DNA of 64,000 bases from Triglochin maritima (lineage: Eukaryota > Streptophyta > Magnoliopsida > Alismatales > Juncaginaceae). Both the position numbers and the translations under genes were made by a program. Positions 1 through 9,142 of the stretch are shown here, in pieces. The stretch covers positions 15,332,001 through 15,396,000 of the forward strand of contig OY821788.1 in NCBI GenBank assembly GCA_963682175.1. Direction: 5' to 3'. The notes beneath the pieces are model-generated. The model saw only the letters and a program-made list of their open reading frames with translations, had not been told where the DNA came from and made no database searches. How positions within the stretch are numbered: position 1 is the stretch's first letter; each line of letters opens with the position of its first letter.

Positions 1-1068
1 TGAGCACACTTGGGTAGGATGAAGAAATCATCACTAAGTGTGGAAGGTTTGTAGCTTTGAGTGTTTGGAATTCTCTCTAAAGTTTGGGACAAGTTTGTAG
101 TGGGAGAGTTGTGTTAAAATGTGTTTTACAACTCTATTTATAAGCATTAGAGAGAATAGATCCGTTGGGACAAGATTTGATTGGGTTTTGTGCAAGATAC
201 ACAAAGCAGAAAATTCGGGCTGCAAATCTGTCCAGAAACGGTCGACCGAAAACTGGAACGGTCGACCGAACGCTTGGGTTTGATAAGGATACGGTCGACC
301 GAAATATGAATAGATCGACCGAACACTTAAGTCTATTAAGAAAACGGTCGACCGAACAGGGTTACCGGTCGACCGAATAAGCGTTTCGGTAGAGGGAAAA
401 TTGGATCGGTCGAACGAAATCGTATCGACCGATAGCAGGGAATTTTTGACAAGGTTAAACGGTCGACCGAACTTGGCACATGGTTTGACCGTTTGGTTAA
501 GTATATGGAGGTGTATATAGTTTTAATACGAATACGACCGTTGGGCATATACGACAAGAAAAACGGTCATATGAAAATCCGGAATCGGTCGACCGAAAAT
601 GTAGAACCGGTCGACCGGTAGAGTTCGGTAAAATCACTGTGGAGAGTCTGTTATAAACCGGTCGAACTGAGAACTGGTTCGGTCGACCGGTTCACACAGG
701 AAATCTGAGTTTAAGTTTATAAGTGATTTCCGACTAAGGTTTGGGTGATCTAATGAAGTCCAAATAATGTGAAATTTCGTGTGTGACTTCTATAGGGAAC
801 CTATTGTGTATGTGATTGGTTTTTAACTCTTGTATGCTCAATTTACACATGTTCCTAAGACTCAAAATAAATCAAGATTACATGTCTTTGATTTAGCTTT
901 AATTACATGTCTTGACTTCATTTCCTTCTTTCTTGAGTCTTGATCACCTGTAGAGGTTAGCACAATACAATATATATGCAATACAATATGTGTGCTACTC
1001 TACATCATCATAATTAAGATTAGGTTAATTAAATCATCAAAACATAGATTAAGGCCAAAAAGCCAACA
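1..1068 (-). repeat. D1 3' LTR (partial)
   Basis: Matches 3811-4878 at a constant offset. On the minus strand it begins TGTTGGCTTTTTGGCC directly after the polypurine tract. About 407 bp of its far end lie outside the window. It carries the palindrome array at about 238-692. Confidence 0.93.
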
Positions 1069-1082
1069 ATCTCCCCCTTTTT
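1069..1082 (-). other. Polypurine tract of D1
   Basis: On the minus strand AAAAAGGGGGAGAT abuts the LTR start TGTTGG. This is the expected plus-strand DNA primer position for an LTR retrotransposon. Confidence 0.88.
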
Positions 1083-1693
1083 GATGATGGCAACCTATAT
1101 CTTAATTCTATCTAAATACATGGAATTTGTATATGTAAACTATGCATATTAATGCTCCCCCTATGGATGTGCATAGTTTTTGTTCAATTTTATGCCAAAT
1201 TCCAAGTTACCCCCTTAATTATCTCTCCCCCTTTGACATCCATCAAAAATAAAAAATATGACTTCAAGCATAGAATTTGGATGTCTTGTAATGAAGTTGC
1301 TCCCCCTAAATTTTGCACTTCATTACTTTAAAAGATATAACATTTAAGCTCCCCCTATCAATAAGGCTAAATGGAACCAATGAGTATGATTCAAGTTAAG
1401 TTCAATTTAGTTTCAATTTAAGCCTTATTCTAACATCCATTTACAATATGACATTTAATATCAATGGATGTGATATATGATTTGCAATGAATAGGGTATA
1501 TGATTTGCAATGAATTAAACTTATAAAGATATGACAATTAAGCATATAAACTAGATTAGAGCTAAATTTTCAGAAATTTCAAGGATAGAAATTTATACCA
1601 AACTTGAATCTTGATTAGCTCCAATCTCATTTGGTGATGCAACCGGATTCGAATTCGACGCTTTGGCTCACCCGGTCACCACCAATTTCCTCC
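1083..1693 (-). other. D1 3' untranslated region with repeated purine tracts
   Basis: No reading frame is recognisable. On the minus strand AGGGGGAG-type tracts recur near 1155, 1207, 1226, 1299 and 1350, besides the terminal one at 1069-1082. The same tracts recur at homologous places in the three array units (for example 51386-51640). Confidence 0.75.
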
Positions 1694-3351
1694 TCAAGCT
1701 CCTACAAGTGTAGACTTAGGTACCCAAACAACTTTGGGTCCTTGAACATTAGCTTTTGGGATCCAAACCATTTTGGTTTTGGGTGCCCACACACTTGAGG
1801 AACTAGATTTAACAAATAAATGCTTGTCATTTAAAGTAGTATGAGATACATGGTTTTTCAAATGCACATTGTATCCTAAACCATGTTTAGCTAATGATTG
1901 TCTTTGACTACTCAAAAGCATATCAAGCATTTTTGTCCCTTTAGTGAACATTTCAAGATCTTTTCTTAATTGCATATTTGAAGCTTTAAGATCTACATGT
2001 TCATCAATAATGGGTGTTTTACTTAGACTAGCAAGTGATGATTCATTTGATTCAAGTCTAGCAATCACCTCATTCTTTTCATTCATGATTAATTCAATTT
2101 GGCATTTGAGATCATTTATAGTTTTTCTAGCATTTTTGTTCTTTTCACAAATGATCTCATATTGTTTAACTAAATCATGAAATGCATTTTGTAGCTCATC
2201 ATGTGTATATGATTCATCATTAGCATTAGAATTGGAGCTATCACTAGAATATGATTTACTTGAACATGAATTACTTCTAGTGGAATAAGATTTAGAGGAG
2301 TTGGAAGCTACCTCACTTTGTTCATCTTCAATGGCCATGAAGCATGAATGTGCAACCTCTCTTCTACTTTGCAAGGAAGAAGATGATGATGATGGAGATG
2401 AAGAGTCATCCCAAGTGGCTTTGTGAGCTTCCTCCTTCCTTTCTTTCCTCTTACTCTTCTCCTTTTCTCTTCTCCTCTCTCTTCTCTCATTTTTCTTCTC
2501 CCTCTCTTTTCTCTCATTTTCGCTCTCCTCCCTCTCTTTTTCTTTTTCTCTTTTCTCACTTCTTCTACCTCTTCTTTCATTCTTTTCTCCCTTATCCCTC
2601 TTGAGGTATTTGAAGAAGTCTTGGGAAGGACCTCAATGTCCTCTTCTTCCACCCTCCTTGGCTCATCAAAATTTGCATGTAATGCCACCACGGAGTTTTT
2701 CTTTGAAGCTTCCTTCTCTCTTCGATGACTCAATTGGAGCTCATAGGCCATGAGATTTCCAATGAGTTCCTCCATCTTCAATTTTGAAAGATCGTGCGAT
2801 TCTTCGATTGCCACGACCTTGTCTTCCCAATCGTTGCTCAATGACCGGAGGAATTTTCGAGTCATCTCTCCTTCATTTATCCTTCTTCCAAGAATCAAAA
2901 GAGAGTTAGTGATATCGGTGAAGCGAGTGTTCATGTCGCTTATGTTCTCACCGATTTGCATAGAAAATATTTCATATTTATGCATGAGAAGACTAACCCT
3001 AGTTTCTTTAGTTTTACTATCACCCTCATGATGCATTTGTAACCTATGTCATATTTCATTTGCACTTTCACAACCCCTAATTCTATTGTATTCTCCATCA
3101 TTAAGGCCACAATAAAGAATGTTCATGATTTTAGAGTTCATTTCAATTTCTTTCATTTGAGCCCTAGATAAAGAATCTAAATCATCTTCATTTGGGGGTA
3201 TGTATGGATTTTGAATAAATTTCCAATACTTAAGGTCATTTGATATTAAAAAGATTTTCATTCTATTTTTCCAATAATCATAATTTGACCCATTAAGCAA
3301 AGGAGGCCTTGTGGTGCATAAACCCTCTAAGTGATTAGATGTGCTAGCCAT
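1694..3351 (-). pseudogene. gag: SIRE-like gag, broken (D1)
   Basis: The start is MASTSNHLEGL at 3351, 38 bp inside the primer site. The N-terminal half is a UBN2/DUF4219-type copia gag domain (YDYWKNRM, then SLSNDWEDKVVAIEE). The middle is a long Lys/Arg/Glu low-complexity stretch. The C-terminal half has the coiled-coil and WVPKSTLVGA tail typical of SIRE gag. The CCHC zinc knuckle normally sitting before the ATWDDS motif is absent. A Trp codon is TGA at 3049-3051 (TGG in the array copies), and a 1-nt deletion near 2625 shifts the frame before the charged stretch. Gag would form the virus-like particle in the cytoplasm. This copy cannot make a full-length product. Confidence 0.88.
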
Positions 3352-3388
3352 GCTAAAAATACGATTAAGTATAGAATTTAGCTAACAA

Positions 3389-3401
3389 GGCTCTGATACC
3401 A
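3389..3401 (-). other. Primer binding site, initiator tRNA-Met (D1)
   Basis: Minus-strand TGGTATCAGAGCC lies two bases inside the 5' LTR end. This is the classic plant copia primer site, complementary to the 3' end of initiator tRNA-Met, and it fixes the element's orientation. Confidence 0.93.
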
Positions 3402-3943
3402 AATGTAGGATCGTGTGGGTTATGGGTTCACTAATCACTTTTAATCTAATCACCTACTTGTTTAAGCAATCGATATGCGCAGCGGAAATTAAAAACAAAA
3501 CAAGCAAGTGTAGGAAAATGCAAACCACAAGAAGACGTGTCGTTTTTATAGAGGTTCGGCACCCCACCCGGGTCCTAGTCCTCTCTTGCAAGCTCCGCTC
3601 GGATCACCGAGCTCCGCCTACGACTTCACTATCCGCTCCCTGTTCCGGGCCGGGAGACAACGCCTTACAACCGTCAAACTCGCGAACAACCCTCGCCGAG
3701 CTTGGAATCTTCCTCTCACAATCCGAGAGGGACACTTCGGGCTTTCACCGAAGTCCTTGCTTCCTTTTACAACAATTGTAACCTTGAGTGGAACAACACT
3801 CTCTAAACTTTGAGCACACTTGGGTAGGATGAAGAAATGATCACTAAGTGTGGAAGGTTTGTAGCTTTGAGTGTTTGGAATTCTCTCTAAAGTTTGGGAC
3901 AAGTTTGTAGTGGGAGAGTTGTGTTAAAATGTGTTTTACAACT

Positions 3944-3954
3944 CTATTTATAAG
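3944..3954 (-). promoter_or_regulatory. TATA box of the D1 5' LTR
   Basis: CTTATAAATAG on the minus strand. The same box occurs at 50357-50367 and once in each other array LTR. It marks the U3/R boundary region of the LTR promoter. Confidence 0.7.
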
Positions 3955-4047
3955 CATTAGAGAGAATAGATCCGTTGGGACAAGATTTGATTGGGTTTTG
4001 TGCAAGATACACAAAGCAGAAAATTCGGGCTGCAAATCTGTCCAGAA

Positions 4048-4502
4048 ACGGTCGACCGAAAACTGGAACGGTCGACCGAACGCTTGGGTTTGATAAGGAT
4101 ACGGTCGACCGAAATATGAATAGATCGACCGAACACTTAAGTCTATTAAGAAAACGGTCGACCGAACAGGGTTACCGGTCGACCGAATAAGCGTTTCGGT
4201 AGAGGGAAAATTGGATCGGTCGAACGAAATCGTATCGACCGATAGCAGGGAATTTTTGACAAGGTTAAACGGTCGACCGAACTTGGCACATGGTTCGACC
4301 GTATGGTTAAGTATATGGAGGTGTATATAGTTTTAATACAAATACGACCGTTGGGCATATACGACAGGAAAAACGGTCATATGAAAATCCGGAATCGGTC
4401 GACCGAAAATGTAGAACCGGTCGACCGGTAGAGTTCGGTAAAATCACTGTGGAGAGTCTGTTATAAACCGGTCAAACTGAGAACTGGTTCGGTCGACCGG
4501 TT
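4048..4502. repeat. TCGGTCGACCGA palindrome array in D1 5' LTR
   Basis: Nine exact GGTCGACC cores plus about six degenerate ones (for example AGATCGACCG, GGTCGAACG), irregularly spaced by roughly 10 to 100 bp. The full motif TCGGTCGACCGA is its own reverse complement and contains a SalI site. It lies 100 to 550 bp upstream of the TATA box on the minus strand. Confidence 0.92.
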
Positions 4503-4878
4503 CACACAGGAAATCTGGGTTTAAGTTTATAAGTGATTTCCGACTAAGGTTTGGGTGATCTAATGAAGTCCAAATAATGTGAAATTTCGTGTGTGACTTC
4601 TATAGGGAACCTATTGTGTATGTGATTGGTTTTTAACTCTTGTATGCTCAATTTACACATGTTCCTAAGACTCAAAATAAATCAAGATTACATGTCTTCG
4701 ATTTAGCTTTAATTACATGTCTTGACTTCATTTCCTTCTTTCTTGAGTCTTGATCACCTGTAGAGGTTAGCACAATACAATATATATGCAATGCAATATG
4801 TGTGCTACTCTACATCATCATAATTAAGATTAGGTTAATTAAATCATCAAAACATAGATTAAGGCCAAAAAGCCAACA

Positions 4879-5058
4879 AATACACCCCCAAATACTTTTG
4901 AACCAGTCGAACAAAATACCTTGTTCGGTCGACCGTTCTATTAGGGAAAATCTACCTGCTATCGGTCGACACAAGTTTAGTTCAACCGATCGAGTTTTCC
5001 CTCTACCGAACCCTGTAGTTCCGTCGACCGTTGACTTATAGAACTTAAGTGTTAGGTC
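4879..5058 (+). repeat. Inverted fragment of a D-type LTR
   Basis: The sequence is close to the reverse complement of about 50560-50740 in the array LTRs, including the palindrome units and the stretch around AGTTTTCCCTCTACCGAACC. One palindrome unit present in the array LTR is missing here, as expected from recombination between neighbouring motifs. It abuts the end of D1 at 4878, so D1 probably inserted into it. Confidence 0.8.
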
Positions 5059-5783
5059 TGTTGGCTTTTTGGCCTTAATCTATATTAATTTTGATGATTA
5101 ATTAAACTAATCTTAATCAATCAACCTAATCAATCAAAGTGAGCAAACACGATTACATGCATTGCATATATGTTTGTATACTTGCAATTATCTTAATAGG
5201 TTGATCAAGACAATCAAGGAAATGAGCATTGGGACAAGGACATCAAGACTCAAGACTTGCAATCAAAGCTTTGGACCAAGACATGTAACTTTATATTTAT
5301 TGAGTCCATAGGATTTTATGTAAACTTGAGCACTAGGATTCTGTCCTGTCATTTCTCGGTAAATCGAACTTATTTCGGTTAACCGAACTCTACCTAGTTC
5401 GGTCCACCGAACACCTATCGGATGGTCGAAAACTTCCCAACAGTGAAACTTAGGTGTTCTCTGGAATTGCCCCAACGGAAGACCGAAACACCTTCGGTCG
5501 ACCTGAATAGCCCTGGACCGGTTTTGGACTTTGCTCCAACGGTCGCATTCAAATCAAGACCCTAGAGCCCAAATTAAATTGACCCACTTCGGTACTCCGA
5601 ACTTCATTCGGTCAACCGAATCATATTGCTTTAGGAGCCCAACGGCTATTTAACTTGACCGTTATTGGTAAAACACTTTCCCACGCATTGTCAGCGCAAA
5701 ACCCGCGCTAACTTCGGTCTACCGAAGTGATCACGGTCAACCGAACTTGAGTAACTCAGGGCCCAATCAATTCTACTGTCCAC
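5059..5783 (+). repeat. LTR fragment H, SIRE-like, plus orientation
   Basis: Opens with TGTTGGCTTTTTGGCCTTAA, the same terminus as the D LTRs but on the plus strand. It contains decayed palindromes such as TTCGGTTAACCGAA, TTCGGTCAACCGAA and TTCGGTCTACCGAA. It stops at 5783 where the A1 LTR begins, so it is truncated. Confidence 0.72.
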
Positions 5784-7015
5784 TGATGAGAATTAAAATT
5801 TATACCGCAAGTGCACGGCGTCAATGGAGACGTGGCAAATACGGGTCGAACACAAGGAGGGAGAGATTCTGTTTTTAGTGTGATTTTCGATTAAGGAGAA
5901 GAAGGAGAGAAGAATTAAGTTGGTTTTGAGATTTTTGGATTTTAATTATCTAAAGCAAGAAACAAGAACAATTAAAACTAAAATAAGAACAAAGATGTGA
6001 ATTCCGTCGGGTGGAGGTTTAGATTTAAGGTTCAGATTAGAGAATTTAGAAACTTATAATAAATCATATTAGTTATAAAGCATTACATGATAAATGATTT
6101 AACATAAACTCAAGTAATCAAAATATACTAACACGAAATTAAAATAATAACATTCATTCATCTTCTCTTCACCCTAAATCCGTCACCTCCACCCTTTGGA
6201 AGGAGTTAGAAACTCATAGAGGGAGGAAGAAGGGGTCCTTGAGACATTACAAAAGAAAACTAAAAGTAAGAAATAAATGACAGAATTTTATTAATGAAAA
6301 GAAGAATACAAAACTAAGATTAAGAATAAAAACTAACACCAAAGACTAAGGACCCTTCTAACATCGTTCTCGGGTCTATTTATAGTTGCTACAAGGGATC
6401 TAGGTATAATATTGGAAAGTACACGTGTCCAGACACGACTGGACGAAATTGGAGCACACGGATCGACTAGGGGGCGGCGGAATCGCCGCATGGTGTGTGT
6501 GATCTGCGGCGGAATCGCCGCACATCATGCTCTGATTTGGTCCAGATTTTGGTTGAATGTTTATGGTATGATTTGATCCTCCTTTACGCGTCTGGATTGA
6601 TTCTTTCCATTCTTTTGAGCTCCGGATTAATTCCTTCACATATTTGGAGATATACATTGATTTTTCTATATATTTTCTCCAAGATAATAAAAGCTACTCG
6701 TGATTTGCAATTAGGTCCTTGACTTTTTGCAGTTAAGTCCCCGGCTACTTTTGTGCTTAAGTCCTTGTTCTTTTTGCAATTAGGACTTGAATGCTTTTAT
6801 GCTTGGGATGCATTTCCATTCGTAACCCGATAATCTTGAACTTGGTCTTTATGATAGAAATGAGTCTTTTGCATGCGTTTATGCTCGGGATGTGGGTAAA
6901 TTGCATTCAGGTCCCTGTAATCTGTAAATAAGACTAAACACATACCTTAGTAGCATTTATTGATGTAAAAGTAATCTAAATGAAAGACATATGATGCAAT
7001 GTATGCAATGCATCA
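5784..7015 (-). repeat. A1 3' LTR (1232 bp)
   Basis: Plus-strand ends are TGATGAGAAT and AATGCATCA. It aligns with the two LTRs of A2 along its whole length. A minus-strand TATA box (CTATAAATAG) is at 6376-6385. Confidence 0.9.
6474..6521. promoter_or_regulatory. Paired GC-rich inverted motifs upstream of the A1 TATA box
   Basis: GCGGCGGAATCGCCGC occurs at 6474-6489 and again at 6506-6521. The arms GCGGCG and CGCCGC are complementary around GAAT. The pair lies 90 to 145 bp upstream of the TATA box. Regulatory function is inferred from position. Confidence 0.5.
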
Positions 7016-7031
7016 AATACCCCCACACCTA
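7016..7031 (-). other. Polypurine tract of A1
   Basis: Minus-strand TAGGTGTGGGGGTATT directly precedes the LTR start TGATGCATTG. The same tract occurs at 33396-33411 (B3) and 38624-38639 (A2), and in interrupted form at 24270-24285 (B2). Confidence 0.85.
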
Positions 7032-7111
7032 GATTTTGCTAGTCCCTAGCAAAACAGAAGATACGAAAAATAAAAACAGGGAAATCCTAACTCACTTTCG
7101 TAGGAATCACG

Positions 7112-7179
7112 GTTGCACTTAGCATGTGCAACAAGCCTTTAAACCTCCAAGTTTCCTTAGAGGACGAGTTTTGTCTCGT
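7112..7179 (-). promoter_or_regulatory. Three-hairpin RNA module in the A1 3' untranslated region
   Basis: In minus-strand (RNA) order: hairpin I at 7179-7164, ACGAG[ACAAAA]CTCGT; hairpin II at 7163-7144, CCTCTAAG[GAAA]CTTGGAGG, with a GNRA tetraloop; then an 11-nt spacer; then hairpin III at 7132-7112, GTTGCAC[ATGCTAA]GTGCAAC. Hairpins I and II abut. The same module is at 24370-24437, 33497-33564 and 38720-38787 with compensating changes. Confidence 0.75.
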
Positions 7180-8149
7180 GAGGGTTTTCAGTTGACACAC
7201 CCACAAAGTCTTAAATCAACATTCCATTAATAGCTCTTAATATCCCTACCTCAACCTTATACATCTCACTGAGAATTCTTGCATGCTCATTATATAAATC
7301 TAACTCATTAAAAATATGACTTGATCTTTGTTCCTCCAACATTCACACCACTAACCCTTCTACACATGTTTATCACTTGAATTATTTTGCACGCCTCCTC
7401 TGGTGGTGAAGTATCATTCGGATCAACCATGGCATGAATCATTCTTTTAGCTTTGGGCCTTGAGTATTATTATTTTTTTCTTTTCTTTTCTTTCGTGATT
7501 CAACACATTTGCTTTTTGATACTTTTACCCTTTTGCATTTGTGTAGCGAGTTTGGTCGATAATCCCGAGCTGGTAGACTCAAGTTACCGGGTTTCAAGAT
7601 ACCCCTACGGACCAGTGACTCAAAGGCTTGGGCTTTTGTAATCATTTTGCAAAATGTGTTTTCTTCACTTTATTCCTTTATTTTTATTTTTATTTTCCTC
7701 AAGGCTTAATTGCTATTAGAAGTCCACACTTCCTGGTATATTTTCCTCAACCTCTGCTTTTTATCAACCACTTCAAAGATTTGATTCATCCAATTTAAGT
7801 GCATACATGTCTTAAAGGGAAATGAGTTATTTCTTTGGAACTTAGATTTATGTCACAATTTCTACAAGCAGAACTATATAATAAGGAACAAAAACTCAAT
7901 GCAATTTGTACACGGTTTTTCGCAATTCAATCTTAAGCTATGTCATGAAACATTGATGATTTTTCCTTTTTTTATTTTTTTTATTTTTTTATTTTTTATT
8001 TTTAGAAATAAAAGACAGATCTATAGATAAATATATACATAAACACCCCCCACACCTAAATCATGCATTGTCCTCAATGTATGCAAATATAAAGCAAATG
8101 CACTTATTACCTTGATGAACTGCGGTGGAAGGGTGGAATTTGCTCAAAG
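7180..8149 (-). other. A1 3' untranslated region, remainder
   Basis: No coding sequence seen. Homologous to 38788-39761 of A2. T-rich low-complexity runs lie at about 7465-7490 and 7960-8005. The short ORFs here are not conserved. Confidence 0.7.
8062..8083 (-). promoter_or_regulatory. Conserved stem-loop beside an internal polypurine tract (A1)
   Basis: Minus-strand CATACATTG[AGGA]CAATGCATG pairs at eight of nine positions and is followed by a purine tract (GGTGTGGGGGGTGTTT) resembling the terminal polypurine tract. Copies are at 25525-25546, 34621-34642 and 39674-39695. Confidence 0.6.
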
Positions 8150-8390
8150 TCAGCCATAGTCAGAACTGGATTGAATGACACCATATTGGTGCATGTGTCC
8201 AGTTGAATTGTTCCCCATGTTGCAATGAGAGTTCTGAGTCACAAATTTCACACCCCTCACATAAATAGGTTCTCTTATTTGCTCGAGTGATGGTGGGTGT
8301 GTAGATGAATTTCTCCCATTTTTCTTACTTCCTTTTTGATTTTGTGATGACTCATAAATCTTATAGATACGCGATTTCATCACAACGTCC
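8150..8390 (-). pseudogene. End of the A-family gag-protease frame (A1)
   Basis: The minus-strand frame contains SRIYKI, NSSTHPPSLEQIRE and a tail ending SSSDYG, matching the last ~70 residues of A2 (39762 onward, ending SSSDHG). The match ends at about 8390, where the A2 frame continues toward its protease and this copy runs into unrelated sequence. Only the C-terminal tail after the protease is left, so no function is possible. Confidence 0.75.
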
Positions 8391-9142
8391 CTCGATCGAT
8401 GACTACTAGTGGATGAAATAAGAAAGAAAAATATCCACGACTTCCTCTTGCACCATGGATGTAGATGTTGCAAAATAGAAACATGCATATCACAATTTCG
8501 AAAATTGTCTAGTGCAAGTCCTATGTAAAAATCCTCTCATATGCATGCATAGACATATATAATTGGCTTTTACATATACATAAGCCCCTGTGATTAAATA
8601 ATAATAACATACACATCATTCACTCACACATGGCTTTTATTGAACATATAAACTCACTTGTCCCGGCAAAAGAGAATTAGTGCAACGCTTGTACATATAC
8701 TATATATTACACGATTTAGTTTATCCTTCATCTCTTAATCAAACATTTCCAAAATCATTTGAAATCCATTAAAAATGATTTATGCATCCATAGTTCAAAA
8801 TATAAATCATTTGAACCACAGTTTATTTAAATTTCTAAAAGAAAAACTTTTAAATAAACTTATTTGTCCCCATCGTTTCGTTGATTCCTTGTAAAACAAT
8901 CATTTAATAAAAAACGAAAATTTTACGTATTAGACATAAGTCTAAATCTTAATTCTAATATTCATATGACATGTTTTAAAATATTTAAAACTATTGAAAG
9001 AATTAATTAGAATTATATCAACAAAACAATCAAAAAACTCGAAAGAGACATCAAACATGAATTGTTCCGATTGGAGATGGTAAACTAAAATTAGTTATAT
9101 AATCTAATCATTGAAAATTTGGACTAAAAACTCTGATGCCAC
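8391..9142 (-). other. Internal remnant attached to LTR E
   Basis: AT-rich with no recognisable protein. It lies on the internal side of LTR E, judged from the primer site at 9131-9141, so it is probably the leader of element E truncated at the A1 junction. Confidence 0.4.
9131..9141 (-). other. Primer binding site beside LTR E
   Basis: Minus-strand TGGCATCAGAG is one base from the LTR end and differs by one base from the initiator tRNA-Met site TGGTATCAGAG. Confidence 0.65.

Larger units (their letters stand above)
1..4878 (-). mobile_element. D1: gag-only SIRE-like copia retrotransposon, left end cut by window
   Basis: Read on the minus strand the order is LTR (4878 to 3404), a primer site complementary to initiator tRNA-Met, one gag-type reading frame, a purine-rich 3' untranslated region, a polypurine tract and a second LTR (1068 to 1). 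There is no protease, integrase or reverse transcriptase anywhere between the LTRs, so it is non-autonomous. This layout matches the plant class called TR-GAG (terminal repeats with only GAG). The two LTRs align without indels at an offset of 3810 bp, and by eye I counted about nine substitutions over 1068 bp, so the insertion is fairly recent. The period is almost the same as that of the array at 49763-62734, so the window edge may be cutting another array. Confidence 0.9.
3404..4878 (-). repeat. D1 5' LTR, complete (1475 bp)
   Basis: Plus-strand ends are TGTAGGATCG at 3404 and AGCCAACA at 4878, so the LTR is bounded by TG and CA on either strand. It holds a TATA box at 3944-3954 and a palindrome array upstream of it at 4048-4502. 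Confidence 0.93.
5784..8390 (-). mobile_element. A1: 3' fragment of an Athila-like gag-protease element
   Basis: Contains a 3' LTR (5784-7015), polypurine tract, 3' untranslated region and the last codons of the gag-protease frame. The same order occurs in the complete copy A2 (37421-44806). Similarity to A2 stops at about 8390, so the 5' part was lost. Confidence 0.85.

Noticed and set aside
165..380. ORFs with repeated RSTE, TVDR or GRP motifs over the palindrome regions (also 19679-19921 and similar)
   Set aside because: They are translations of the TCGGTCGACCGA array in arbitrary frames; the motif is palindromic, so both strands look repetitive. No conservation between copies beyond the DNA repeat.
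2344..2728. Plus-strand Ser/Phe/Leu-rich ORFs opposite D gag (also 52643-52898, 56454-56709, 60265-60520)
   Set aside because: Antisense shadows of the Lys/Arg/Glu-rich part of gag.
4048..4502. CRISPR-like array of short palindromic repeats
   Set aside because: Spacing is irregular, the repeat is about 12 bp, spacers are not of uniform length, there are no cas genes, and the arrays sit in eukaryotic LTRs.
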